From the IMG/VR virus record IMGVR_UViG_3300034104_001683, positions 1 to 22,775 of that record: a stretch of 22,775 nt of DNA; one strand, 5' to 3'. Below, one piece after another: positions 1 through 5,490 of this stretch. Made by a program: the position numbers and the translations under genes. This stretch comes from a virus. Each line of letters opens with the position of its first letter. Position 1 is the first letter of the stretch. A model generated the notes under the pieces. It did not search any database, was not told the origin of the DNA, and saw nothing but the letters and a program-made list of their open reading frames with translations.

Positions 1-1
1 C

Positions 2-259
2 TTAAGCGAATTCGTAAAACTTAACAGATGGATCCAACTTTTGCAATTCACGTGCCGCCTTTGTCAATTCATTGTAACGGGCTTGAACAATACTACGGGG
101 CAGTTCACCATCGCAAGATAAATTCTCAGGACTCAAGTCACAATCAATACTATCGGCAATCTTTTGACGGTCAACTGCACTATCCAAAGTAAGTGCTTTG
201 GCACCAAAGATTGTAGCGTATGCGTTCTTGCGATCCAGATACTTTTTTAATGCTGACAT
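2..259 (-). CDS. Small unknown early-type protein, 85 aa
   Basis: I do not recognise this family. The protein is 85 aa, mixed charge and mostly helical in appearance, with two cysteines near the middle (in DCDL and LSCDG) and no signal peptide or membrane segment. The ATG at 259 is supported by AAAAGGAAA about 7 bases upstream. It is a single-gene transcription unit directly behind a near-consensus promoter at 292-320, one of three similar units in a row at this end of the window. Small monocistronic genes with strong host-type promoters are typical of early phage genes that act on the host, but that role is inference. The stop lies at the window edge, so the coding region is complete. Confidence 0.8.
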   Translation of the reverse strand: MSALKKYLDRKNAYATIFGAKALTLDSAVDRQKIADSIDCDLSPENLSCDGELPRSIVQARYNELTKAARELQKLDPSVKFYEFA

Positions 260-291
260 TTCGTTTCCTTTTCTTTACTGTCTAAGATTCT

Positions 292-320
292 ATTATAGCA
301 CCAAACCCATTTATTGTCAA
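292..320 (-). promoter_or_regulatory. Sigma70-type promoter for the gene at 2-259
   Basis: On the minus strand, -35 TTGACA (315-320) and -10 TATAAT (292-297) are separated by 17 bases. Both hexamers are perfect consensus. The spacer contains TTTGG, as in the promoters at 615-643, 909-937 and 10413-10441. The predicted leader is about 25 nt and contains the ribosome binding site. Confidence 0.88.
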
Positions 321-321
321 A

Positions 322-582
322 TTACATTGACCAATACGTTTCGCTAGCAGGGTTGCAACAGTTAGGAGTGTCTGCATCAATCTCAATCAACTTACCGGTC
401 ATGAGATTTTTGACTGTCTTTTTAGGAAACTGAAAGTTGGGGTTGAGAACCTTAAAAGCTTCCAAAGTCTTAGCAGGTTGTGCTAATGGATTCTGCGCAA
501 TAAATTGCAATGTTTCCATCAAATTCATACCCAAGAACTGTGCTTCTTTTTGAATCTGTTTCAGTGCTGTTTCTGCTTTCAT
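322..582 (-). CDS. Small unknown early-type protein, 86 aa
   Basis: Not recognised. The 86-aa protein has an amphipathic helical N-terminal half (residues 1-45) and a C-terminal tail with adjacent cysteines (NCCNP). There is no signal peptide or membrane helix. The ATG at 582 is preceded by AAAGGA at good spacing. It has its own promoter at 615-643, and its stop lies just inside the promoter of the next gene. Like its neighbours it is probably an early accessory gene; function is unknown. Confidence 0.8.
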   Translation of the reverse strand: MKAETALKQIQKEAQFLGMNLMETLQFIAQNPLAQPAKTLEAFKVLNPNFQFPKKTVKNLMTGKLIEIDADTPNCCNPASETYWSM

Positions 583-614
583 TTCATGTCCTTTAGTTAA
601 CTGTCTATGTATGT

Positions 615-643
615 ATTATATACCCAAACTGATTTATTGTCAA
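615..643 (-). promoter_or_regulatory. Sigma70-type promoter for the gene at 322-582
   Basis: Minus strand: -35 TTGACA at 638-643, 17-base spacer, -10 TATAAT at 615-620. The -35 hexamer overlaps the TGA stop of the upstream gene (640-642), so gene and promoter are packed together. The spacer shares ATAAA and TTTGGG with the promoter at 909-937. Confidence 0.88.
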
Positions 644-879
644 ATTTTGGACACGCCTAGACGGAATTTATTTAGAACATCAGTGGCTTCCTGTACGGAA
701 CCTGACAATGATTGTGAGAGGTCTAGAATCTCAATTGAATACATTTGTAGTAAATTTACAACATATTCCTGAATGTATACTTCTTGCTTAGTATACCAAG
801 AACGAAATCCTGCAACACCTTGCTCGGCGAGAGTTTCTTGGATGAACTTGATGTTGTTCAAGTCGCGGGCTTCTGACAT
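640..879 (-). CDS. Small unknown early-type protein, 79 aa
   Basis: Not recognised. The 79-aa protein looks all-helical, with heptad-like hydrophobic spacing in the C-terminal half (residues 40-75). It has no cysteines and no membrane segment. The ATG at 879 has AGGTGA about 5 bases upstream. It is transcribed from 909-937, a promoter located within the 3' end of the preceding gene. The stop codon overlaps the next promoter's -35 box. Probably a third early accessory gene; the role cannot be inferred from sequence. Confidence 0.78.
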   Translation of the reverse strand: MSEARDLNNIKFIQETLAEQGVAGFRSWYTKQEVYIQEYVVNLLQMYSIEILDLSQSLSGSVQEATDVLNKFRLGVSKI

Positions 880-892
880 AGATCACCTGTTT

Positions 893-1525
893 TTAAACTG
901 TAATCTGTATTATAGTCCCAAAGTGGTTTATTGTCAAGTCTTTTGTTCCGTTGTTTTCTGCTATGATTGCATCCATCCAAGGCTTCATTTTCTCTTTTAC
1001 TGCGTTCCATTTTTCTAAGAACTCATCCTTAATACCAGTGGTATCTTTACTGGTTATTTCGCCTATTTGATTTAATACTGATTCAGGGTCAGTTATTAAT
1101 TTTTCTAATTCAATATTATATCTTTCAACCTTAGGATTTTCGATTATCTTTTCAATTTCTTCATATAATCCATTCAATGGAGCATATTTACCGATATGAC
1201 CATAGCTGTGTATTACATGTTTAGCCCAAGTTTCAGGAGTAATTTCTAATGGACTAGTAATAATGTCTGGTCCAATCCAATGCTCTTCCCAAGCTTCATA
1301 TATAGAAGTGTTTCCTTCGTTATATGTTTTTAGTATATTTTCTAGGAAATGATTAGTCATTACCCAAGCAAATGTACCATGTTGATAAGATATAATAACC
1401 GCGGTTTCATCATCTTCTAATTGTCTATAGTTGTTGTATTCACTAACTAATTCCAATTGAGTAAAGATATCTGAAATGAATGGGCCACTTGCTCCGTTGA
1501 TTGAGATTATAGAATATTTCTGCAT
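893..1525 (-). CDS. Unknown protein, 210 aa
   Basis: Not recognised. The 210-aa protein is acidic and soluble, rich in Glu, Ile and aromatic residues. Its first 50 residues suggest an alpha/beta fold (strand-rich start, then TAVIISYQHGTFAWV), and the C-terminal half is helical. No catalytic motif is evident. The ATG at 1525 has no Shine-Dalgarno sequence; just upstream is an 8-bp inverted repeat containing TGATAAATA (1526-1547), a possible late-type promoter or 5' hairpin. A terminator separates the gene from the operon upstream. Its 3' end contains the promoter of the next gene. AT content looks higher than in its neighbours, which could mean recent acquisition. Confidence 0.82.
   Translation of the reverse strand: MQKYSIISINGASGPFISDIFTQLELVSEYNNYRQLEDDETAVIISYQHGTFAWVMTNHFLENILKTYNEGNTSIYEAWEEHWIGPDIITSPLEITPETWAKHVIHSYGHIGKYAPLNGLYEEIEKIIENPKVERYNIELEKLITDPESVLNQIGEITSKDTTGIKDEFLEKWNAVKEKMKPWMDAIIAENNGTKDLTINHFGTIIQITV
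909..937 (-). promoter_or_regulatory. Sigma70-type promoter for the gene at 640-879
   Basis: Minus strand: -35 TTGACA at 932-937, 17-base spacer, -10 TATAAT at 909-914. The promoter is inside the last 15 codons of the 893-1525 gene. The spacer ATAAA...CTTTGGG matches the two promoters downstream. Confidence 0.88.
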
Positions 1526-1547
1526 CTGATATTTATCATAATATCAG
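1526..1547 (-). promoter_or_regulatory. Inverted repeat with TGATAAATA directly before a start codon
   Basis: CTGATATT (1526-1533) and AATATCAG (1540-1547) form a perfect 8-bp inverted repeat with a 6-base centre. Minus-strand TGATAAATA (1530-1538) lies within it and resembles the T4 late promoter core TATAAATA. It ends 4 bases before the ATG at 1525, so a transcript from it would have almost no leader. Promoter identity is inference. Confidence 0.4.
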
Positions 1548-1553
1548 CTATTA

Positions 1554-1577
1554 AAAAAGCCCCTTTTGGGGCTTTTT
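1554..1577 (-). terminator. Rho-independent terminator, possibly bidirectional
   Basis: AAAAAGCCCC (1554-1563) pairs perfectly with GGGGCTTTTT (1568-1577) around a four-base loop. Read on the minus strand the hairpin ends in a run of T, six bases after the stop of the 1584-1856 gene, so it closes the leftward small-gene operon. The A/T tracts on both sides could allow it to work in both directions. Confidence 0.93.
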
Positions 1578-1583
1578 ATCTTA

Positions 1584-1856
1584 TTACTTTTTAGACTGTG
1601 TGCTTTGATTAACAAAGCCGTACATCTTTTCAGCAGTTTCAAGGATCTTGTCTAGTCCCGGGAACTCGGGCATTTTAACAGTAGATACAATTTGGTTAGT
1701 CTTTGGGTCACGCTCGGCACTCATTTCCCAACCATGAAATTTCATGCTGTATTCATTCTGAACCATATCTTTAGCCATAGCTAAGATATCAGTGCGTAGC
1801 TCATAGCCATTTTTGTTAAATTTAACTTCTGGCATTTTTGGTGTAAAGTCTGTCAT
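1584..1856 (-). CDS. Conserved-looking small phage protein, 90 aa
   Basis: The 90-aa protein begins with a Pro/Lys-rich segment (FTPKMPEVKFNKNGYELRTD), followed by a helix and a second MPEFPG segment. The style recalls short unknown proteins of T4-like environmental phages, but I cannot assign a family. There is no signal or membrane segment. The ATG at 1856 has AAGGA about 8 bases upstream. It is the last gene of a leftward operon and is followed at once by a strong terminator. Function unknown. Confidence 0.83.
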   Translation of the reverse strand: MTDFTPKMPEVKFNKNGYELRTDILAMAKDMVQNEYSMKFHGWEMSAERDPKTNQIVSTVKMPEFPGLDKILETAEKMYGFVNQSTQSKK

Positions 1857-1889
1857 TTTATTTCCTTAAAAAGTGTATGTGTGTTTATT

Positions 1890-1985
1890 TTATTTTGTTT
1901 TGACTGGTGTGTCAATGGGTTTCGGTAACTTACCATGATTAACCCATTCCCAATCTTCATCGGTCATTGGTTGCCATTGATTCAT
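1890..1985 (-). CDS. Micro-protein, 31 aa, Trp-rich
   Basis: A 31-codon ORF whose ATG (1985) overlaps the TGA of the preceding 27-aa ORF as ATGA, the coupling used throughout this genome. The peptide has three Trp in its first 14 residues (MNQWQ, EDWEW) and a Pro/Lys tail. There is no separate Shine-Dalgarno sequence, so translation would rely on coupling. Function unknown. It could be non-coding, but the unbroken chain of overlaps from 2226 down supports it. Confidence 0.55.
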   Translation of the reverse strand: MNQWQPMTDEDWEWVNHGKLPKPIDTPVKTK

Positions 1986-2065
1986 TTTAGTTTACTCGCT
2001 TTGTATTTTTTAAAAGATTGAATGGCTTCAAGTATATTCCATAAGAATTGTTTAATTTTGTTCAT
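1982..2065 (-). CDS. Micro-protein, 27 aa, basic amphipathic
   Basis: A 27-codon ORF with ATGA overlaps at both ends (start at 2065 overlapping the stop of 2062-2226; stop at 1982 overlapping the start of 1890-1985). The peptide has an aromatic/aliphatic N-terminal half (QFLWNILEAI) and a Lys-rich end (FKKYKASKLK), so it could lie on a membrane surface. Function unknown; support is positional. Confidence 0.5.
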   Translation of the reverse strand: MNKIKQFLWNILEAIQSFKKYKASKLK

Positions 2066-2226
2066 AGAAATCTCCAATCTGATTGTTTGCGATGGAACTC
2101 GTAAGTCAATCTCTCCACATCACCTGCATCTTGTGGATTTTGTCCTACAATGTATTTTTCTAGTTCTGTCCCGTAGGTGTCTGTAGAGAAACCTAGGAAC
2201 GCTATTAGCATTCCTAAAAGTTTCAT
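2062..2226 (-). CDS. Small protein with N-terminal hydrophobic segment, 54 aa
   Basis: A 54-codon ORF starting 2 bases after the stop of the 2229-2498 gene. The N-terminus MKLLGMLIAFLGFS looks like a short signal peptide or membrane anchor. The rest is polar (TDTYGTELEKYIVG) and ends in FHRKQSDWRFL. Start at 2226, presumably translated by coupling because the ribosome binding site is weak. The stop overlaps the next ATG. It may be a secreted or membrane-tethered micro-protein; function unknown. Confidence 0.65.
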   Translation of the reverse strand: MKLLGMLIAFLGFSTDTYGTELEKYIVGQNPQDAGDVERLTYEFHRKQSDWRFL

Positions 2227-2228
2227 GA

Positions 2229-2498
2229 TTACTTAGCCTTCTTTTGATTGAAAGCTGGAACCATTGCTTTGTACTGGTCAGCTAATTGTGTATAGAAATC
2301 TTTGCTTGTGAAAATCATACCCAAAGCCATCATTGATTGCATTCCTGCATCTGCGGCTGATTTAGTATATTTTGCTTGTGCATCAACGAATGAATTCATT
2401 GCATTTTTGATGCCTTCGTGTTGAACTGTTTGTTCTACGAATTTCTTTTTGAAGTCTGAAACGCCGTCGATGAAGGCGTAAGTTGCTGTGTTAAACAT
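2229..2498 (-). CDS. Small helical protein, possibly phasin-like, 89 aa
   Basis: The 89-aa protein is almost entirely predicted helix, with repeated Phe/Ala/Met spacing (FVDAQAKYTKSAADAGMQSM) and a Lys-rich C-terminus (NQKKAK). Composition and patterning resemble phasin-type surface-binding helical proteins, but this is a weak analogy, not a family call. The ATG at 2498 has AGGAG with 7-base spacing. It has a long leader with its own -10-like TATAAT (2569-2574) and a small hairpin (2537-2556), so it may be transcribed separately from the upstream secreted-protein gene. Confidence 0.82.
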   Translation of the reverse strand: MFNTATYAFIDGVSDFKKKFVEQTVQHEGIKNAMNSFVDAQAKYTKSAADAGMQSMMALGMIFTSKDFYTQLADQYKAMVPAFNQKKAK

Positions 2499-2536
2499 GT
2501 TTATCTCCTATGTGTGTGTTTAAGTGTTGAGTTTTT

Positions 2537-2556
2537 AAGTAGAACTCTAACTACTT
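2537..2556 (-). promoter_or_regulatory. Leader hairpin near a predicted 5' end
   Basis: AAGTAG (2537-2542) and CTACTT (2551-2556) form a 6-bp stem with an 8-base loop. It lies between a TATAAT box (2569-2574) with adjacent minus-strand CATAAATA and the gene starting at 2498. A hairpin at the start of the leader could stabilise the message. Inference only. Confidence 0.35.
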
Positions 2557-2559
2557 TAT

Positions 2560-2757
2560 TTATGCCTTATTATAGCACGTTTCACGATATTTTTGTAGAG
2601 CTTTCTCTCTAATCTCAGCCAGTCGTTTAGTGATATGATCGGGTAATTCTGTATCATCATCCCAAAGATTCTTTGCTTTGATTAGCTTAGGTCTACCATA
2701 ACTACGATGAAGGTCAAACTCTTCACCGTAGTCATCATCGTTATAGTCTACTTCACT
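2560..2757 (-). pseudogene. Conserved-looking ORF without a start codon, 65 codons
   Basis: An open frame from 2757 to the TAA at 2560 encodes an acidic, clearly protein-like 65-residue sequence (SEVDYNDDDYGEEFD, later RSYGRPKLIKAKNLW and TKRLAEIREKALQKYRE). The frame contains no ATG, GTG or TTG. The codon before SEVDY, where an ATG would be expected, is CTA, and it overlaps the TGA stop of the 2753-3037 gene. Either the start was lost by rearrangement with the upstream gene's tail, or it is made by frameshifting out of that gene, whose +1 frame stays open for about 30 codons upstream, or it uses a non-standard start. The ORF itself looks intact. Confidence 0.6.
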
Positions 2758-3037
2758 TAGCGGCTGGCTTTGCGTCTGCTTTTGGAGCAGGTGCTGTTGC
2801 AGCCTTTTTGTCCTGGACAGGGGCAGGGCTTTTAGTGGCGTCAGCTTTGGGAGCAGCCTTGTCTTCTTTCTTCTTAGCCAATTTCATTTCAGTCTTTGGA
2901 GCTTCTGCTTTAGCAGGTGCCGCCGCTGGTGCAGATGCTACTGGAGCAGGAGTTGCTGCCACTGGAGTCTTCGCAGGTTGTGCGAAAGCAGTAGCGATAC
3001 CAAAACTAGCGATAAGAGCGATAGCGATGTTTTTCAT
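2753..3037 (-). CDS. Secreted Ala/Pro/Lys-rich protein, 94 aa
   Basis: A Sec-type signal peptide occupies residues 1-19 (Lys at position 2, hydrophobic core IALIASFGIATA, cleavage after AFA). The remainder is low-complexity Ala/Pro/Lys sequence with repeated APKAD and KKA units and is probably disordered and periplasmic. The ATG at 3037 is preceded by AAAGGA. Composition resembles bacterial acid-shock-like and cell-envelope linker proteins, but no family is claimed. The high GC and alanine content stands out from its neighbours, which may reflect capture from a host. Its stop overlaps the startless frame at 2560-2757. Confidence 0.8.
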   Translation of the reverse strand: MKNIAIALIASFGIATAFAQPAKTPVAATPAPVASAPAAAPAKAEAPKTEMKLAKKKEDKAAPKADATKSPAPVQDKKAATAPAPKADAKPAAK

Positions 3038-3124
3038 GTTAAGTTTCCTTTAAGTTTATGAAATCGTAGATTTTTGTGTCTACATATATATAACGCGGTA
3101 GCTTAGTAAACCGTTGACAAGTTT

Positions 3125-3295
3125 TTAACCACCACGCCCAGTTTTTCTAACTGGTGCGCCACCAAACCCTTTGCTTGGTTTTGGTGCTTTAGCTTTTTGT
3201 ATCAATGCCGCTTTTTCTGGAGTTATTTTTGTAGCTCGTTCTTTTGCTTCACGTGCCATATTGATGAATGGATTTGGGCTTTTCTTTTCTGTCAT
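3125..3295 (-). CDS. Small basic protein, 56 aa
   Basis: A 56-codon ORF coupled by ATGA to the 3292-3696 gene (start at 3295, upstream stop at 3292). The peptide is Lys/Ala/Pro-rich in the middle (QKAKAPKPSKG) and ends in a Gly/Arg tail (RKTGRGG), suggesting nucleic-acid or phosphate binding, but no family is recognised. It is the last gene of the leftward series that begins upstream of the SPFH gene. Confidence 0.68.
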   Translation of the reverse strand: MTEKKSPNPFINMAREAKERATKITPEKAALIQKAKAPKPSKGFGGAPVRKTGRGG

Positions 3296-3696
3296 TTTCG
3301 TACCTTTATTGAATCTAAGTAGTCGTTGAGATTACCATACAACTCTACCATCATAGCAATTTTGCTATCGTAAAATCTTATGTATGTTTGCTTGGACTTA
3401 CTATCTTTATTTACGCCTAAGTAATAGGGGCACTTGATTTTTTTGTTAAGTTCAAGTAAGTATGCATGGTGGCTTGTGCCCTCACGTAATTTAAAATCAG
3501 CTTGGTAGTATTCTATTTCAGCCAATCTAAAATTCATATCCCCCCACTCAGTGAGTCGTAGCCCATCTTGTCTTCCGCTAGCCCACCATTTAGTGAGTAT
3601 TGAATCTGAAATCAGATTGCGGTCTTGTGCGACGGCAGGCAGTTGCCCTTGCACTGCCTCAGTAATAATTTCTTTTAGTGATTTTTTATTACTCAT
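3292..3696 (-). CDS. Unknown protein, 134 aa
   Basis: Not recognised. The 134-aa soluble protein starts with a polar helix (KKSLKEIITEAVQ), then WWASGRQDGLRLTEWGD, and later YYLGVNKDSKSKQTYIRFYD, which looks like a beta hairpin followed by a helical C-terminus. The RLTEWGDMNF segment may be a small DNA- or protein-binding module, but this is speculative. The ATG at 3696 overlaps the end of the upstream gene by 8 bases. Its stop overlaps the ATG of the 56-aa ORF. Confidence 0.8.
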   Translation of the reverse strand: MSNKKSLKEIITEAVQGQLPAVAQDRNLISDSILTKWWASGRQDGLRLTEWGDMNFRLAEIEYYQADFKLREGTSHHAYLLELNKKIKCPYYLGVNKDSKSKQTYIRFYDSKIAMMVELYGNLNDYLDSIKVRK

Positions 3697-3982
3697 CCGG
3701 GTAGACTACTCTACCCGAGTTCATAAAGACAACTGTAAACTTATCTGTTTTAAATTGTAGATTCAGTTTTCTACATAAGTTACGTGCATGACCGGGATTA
3801 CTAAAACTGGTCTTTTTGTACTTGGGAGTAGCTTCATTGTCTAGGTAATGTTGTGACTTGAGATTGATAGGTTGACCGTCATAAAACACGGCCCAAATAC
3901 CAGATGCTTCAACGATCTGGTCGCATTTGTAAGTCACTTTGTCTACTAGTTCAAGTAAGACTTTGGGTTGTGTTCTGCTCAT
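3689..3982 (-). CDS. Unknown protein, 97 aa
   Basis: Not recognised. The 97-aa protein has a mixed alpha/beta look, with strands such as IWAVFYDG and FTVVFMNSGRVVY and a central basic helix (GHARNLCRKLNLQF). It is compact, with two cysteines and no signal peptide. The ATG at 3982 lies next to the TAA of the upstream gene, and its stop overlaps the following gene by 8 bases, so it is translated as part of the coupled series. The fold resembles small phage unknowns with an RNA-binding-like strand-helix-strand pattern, but I make no functional claim. Confidence 0.78.
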   Translation of the reverse strand: MSRTQPKVLLELVDKVTYKCDQIVEASGIWAVFYDGQPINLKSQHYLDNEATPKYKKTSFSNPGHARNLCRKLNLQFKTDKFTVVFMNSGRVVYPDE

Positions 3983-4186
3983 TTAAAATTTACCGCCAGT
4001 TACTTCTACTTGTATAACTTGCTCTGGCGCCTTGCTTTCTTGTTTCTTAGCTTCATAGTGGTCAACTAACAATGTTGCCAATTCGTCACGCAGTATTCTA
4101 GCCTCAGTTATAGGGATTACCACATCTTTACCGTGTCTTCCTTCAATGTAAGACACTTTCTCTATAAAACGTTTAATATTAATCAT
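3983..4186 (-). CDS. Unknown small protein, 67 aa
   Basis: Not recognised. The 67-aa protein has an amphipathic helix (INIKRFIEKVSYIEG), then GKDVVIPITEARILRDELATLL, which could be a short strand plus helix, and a charged tail. The ATG at 4186 overlaps the upstream stop as ATGA. A minus-strand TGATAAATA (4191-4199) ends 4 bases before the ATG but is also part of the upstream coding sequence. Confidence 0.72.
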   Translation of the reverse strand: MINIKRFIEKVSYIEGRHGKDVVIPITEARILRDELATLLVDHYEAKKQESKAPEQVIQVEVTGGKF

Positions 4187-4644
4187 AGACTATTTATCAC
4201 GTTTTTAGCTTCATCTTCTGTTTTATATGGACCTAGATACTCATAACGCTGAATAAAAATATATTTAGGACAGAATTCAATTTGACTTTCAGTGCCCTGT
4301 TTCAATACATACCATCCTGCGGCGTAGTAACATTTGCTCTTTGGTGTTGTAGTAAACAAATGCATCTTGCGTTTGATATCTAATATAGAGTTATATACCT
4401 TTTTTGTAGTAGGATAATCTGAGAAAGGTAGATCCTGTTTAGACTTCCCTGTATACTTCTCTGACGCAAATTCAATTTTGCCGTACTTTTTAATAGCGTT
4501 AGTATTTTTATGCTGTGATTTGCTACCGTTTAGCTTTAGTTCAAATCCACTACCGTTCGCAATTACGTTACCTACTTTTTCACTACCGTCAGTTACAATC
4601 CAAAACTGATCTTTGACTACAGGCTTTGCAATTAAATTAGACAT
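4183..4644 (-). CDS. Unknown protein, 153 aa
   Basis: Not recognised by name. The 153-aa protein is strand-rich at the N-terminus (DQFWIVTDGSEKVGNVIANG) and basic in the middle. It ends in PYKTEDEAKNVINSL, a motif that often closes small phage proteins of unknown function. One half contains YYAAGWYVLKQGTESQ, suggesting a beta-sheet core. The ATG at 4644 is preceded by GGAAGAAC. TATAAATA, the T4 late-promoter core, lies at 4653-4660 in the same direction, although it coincides with the end of the upstream gene. Confidence 0.8.
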   Translation of the reverse strand: MSNLIAKPVVKDQFWIVTDGSEKVGNVIANGSGFELKLNGSKSQHKNTNAIKKYGKIEFASEKYTGKSKQDLPFSDYPTTKKVYNSILDIKRKMHLFTTTPKSKCYYAAGWYVLKQGTESQIEFCPKYIFIQRYEYLGPYKTEDEAKNVINSL

Positions 4645-4651
4645 GTTCTTC

Positions 4652-4888
4652 CTATTTATATATTTTTATATCTTTGTGCTTAACGATTATAACAGTATAG
4701 ATTTTATCTTGATACTTAATCGGTAAATCTAAATGTATGCTTATGCGTGGGCCTTCGGTCTCGTTGATTAATGTATCATTACCAACTGTTCCCACGAATG
4801 GAATCTTATTCCACTTTCCAATAACACGATCACCGATATCATATTTTGACTGATATCGGTTTAGTTTAAAATATTCTGCTAAGTTCAT
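4652..4888 (-). CDS. Unknown protein, 78 aa
   Basis: The start is taken as the ATG at 4888 because it forms an ATGA overlap with the stop of the upstream gene; the longer frame back to 4909 would need a GTG deep inside that gene. The 78-aa protein is strand-rich, with YDIGDRVIGKWNKIPFVG and PRISIHLDLPIKY. This pattern is reminiscent of an SH3-like barrel or KOW-type fold, but that is an impression only. No catalytic residues are seen. Confidence 0.72.
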   Translation of the reverse strand: MNLAEYFKLNRYQSKYDIGDRVIGKWNKIPFVGTVGNDTLINETEGPRISIHLDLPIKYQDKIYTVIIVKHKDIKIYK

Positions 4889-5205
4889 AACCAAGCGTGG
4901 CATGACCACTTGTTGAGATACCGCATACTGCCGTTGAATGTGCCAAAATGTTTCGTATGGAAAACATCATATGCAGCCTGCCACTTTTTTGTAATTGGTT
5001 CGGGACTGTGACAAGCAAGATAATGTAGGTTTCCAAACTGTCGAAAGATAGTCTTGTGATTTAGTTTGAAGCCTGCAGGATACCATTCAATACGACTTTG
5101 CCAGTTGTAGTTACCATGTAGTGCTCCGTACTTTCTTCGTTCACGCATGACGCTTTTAGTAGTCATGCTTGAGCTAGGTCGAAACTTGTTTGGGATTGTT
5201 TTCAT
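4885..5205 (-). CDS. Unknown basic protein, 106 aa
   Basis: Not recognised. The 106-aa protein is rich in Arg, Lys, His and aromatic residues (RERRKYGALHGNYNWQSR, HYLACHSPEP, KWSCHAWL). The mixture of His and Cys (three His and two Cys in the last half) could bind metal, but no standard motif is present. The ATG at 5205 overlaps the stop of the preceding micro-protein as ATGA. The last residues overlap the next gene. Possibly nucleic-acid binding; low certainty. Confidence 0.75.
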   Translation of the reverse strand: MKTIPNKFRPSSSMTTKSVMRERRKYGALHGNYNWQSRIEWYPAGFKLNHKTIFRQFGNLHYLACHSPEPITKKWQAAYDVFHTKHFGTFNGSMRYLNKWSCHAWL

Positions 5206-5369
5206 CGCTTGTTCAACACATAATTAAGGTATGCGATACCCAAGTTAATAAATGCGCTACTATAATCTTCACGGGCTAATGCAGTAAGTCCAGTGATAGT
5301 ACACATGCCAATAACAAACCAAGTGATTTCGTTGCTGTATTTCGTATACCATTGTACAAATTTGTTCAT
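5202..5369 (-). CDS. Micro membrane protein, 55 aa
   Basis: A 55-codon ORF with ATGA overlaps at both ends (upstream stop at 5366, downstream start at 5205). One clear membrane segment occupies about residues 15-33 (ITWFVIGMCTITGLTALA), followed by a short aromatic tail (AYLNYVLNKR). It lies downstream of the SPFH lipoprotein and next to another micro membrane protein, so the group may act together in the envelope. The exact role is unknown. Confidence 0.72.
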   Translation of the reverse strand: MNKFVQWYTKYSNEITWFVIGMCTITGLTALAREDYSSAFINLGIAYLNYVLNKR

Positions 5370-5488
5370 TTTACATTTTCCCTAGCATTTTTATAAATCT
5401 TAGCCACTATGTCCCATAATGGCTTGATAATAAAGATGCCCCAGAATACACCCGCAAGAAACATAGCGAATTCATTCAGGGACATCAT
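5366..5488 (-). CDS. Micro membrane protein, 40 aa
   Basis: A 40-codon ORF starting 2 bases after the stop of the SPFH gene (tandem ATG at 5488 and 5485). One membrane segment covers about residues 6-27 (FAMFLAGVFWGIFIIKPLW), then a basic cytoplasmic-type tail (AKIYKNARENVK). Its stop overlaps the next ATG. The size and topology resemble small phage inner-membrane peptides involved in lysis timing or exclusion, but no homology is claimed. Confidence 0.7.
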   Translation of the reverse strand: MMSLNEFAMFLAGVFWGIFIIKPLWDIVAKIYKNARENVK

Positions 5489-5490
5489 AT

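Noticed and set aside
2808-3053. Rightward hydrophobic 81-codon frame
   Set aside because: Antisense of the Ala/Pro/Lys repeat; the Gly/Ala hydrophobic run is a by-product of that composition.
3065-3124. Promoter for the secreted-protein operon
   Set aside because: AT-rich TATATATA region and a GTAGA/TCTAC stem are present, but no well-spaced -35/-10 pair could be set, so no promoter is annotated.
3138-3154. CCAGTT...AACTGG hairpin
   Set aside because: Lies in the coding part of the 56-aa basic protein; no T tract follows, so a terminator is unlikely.
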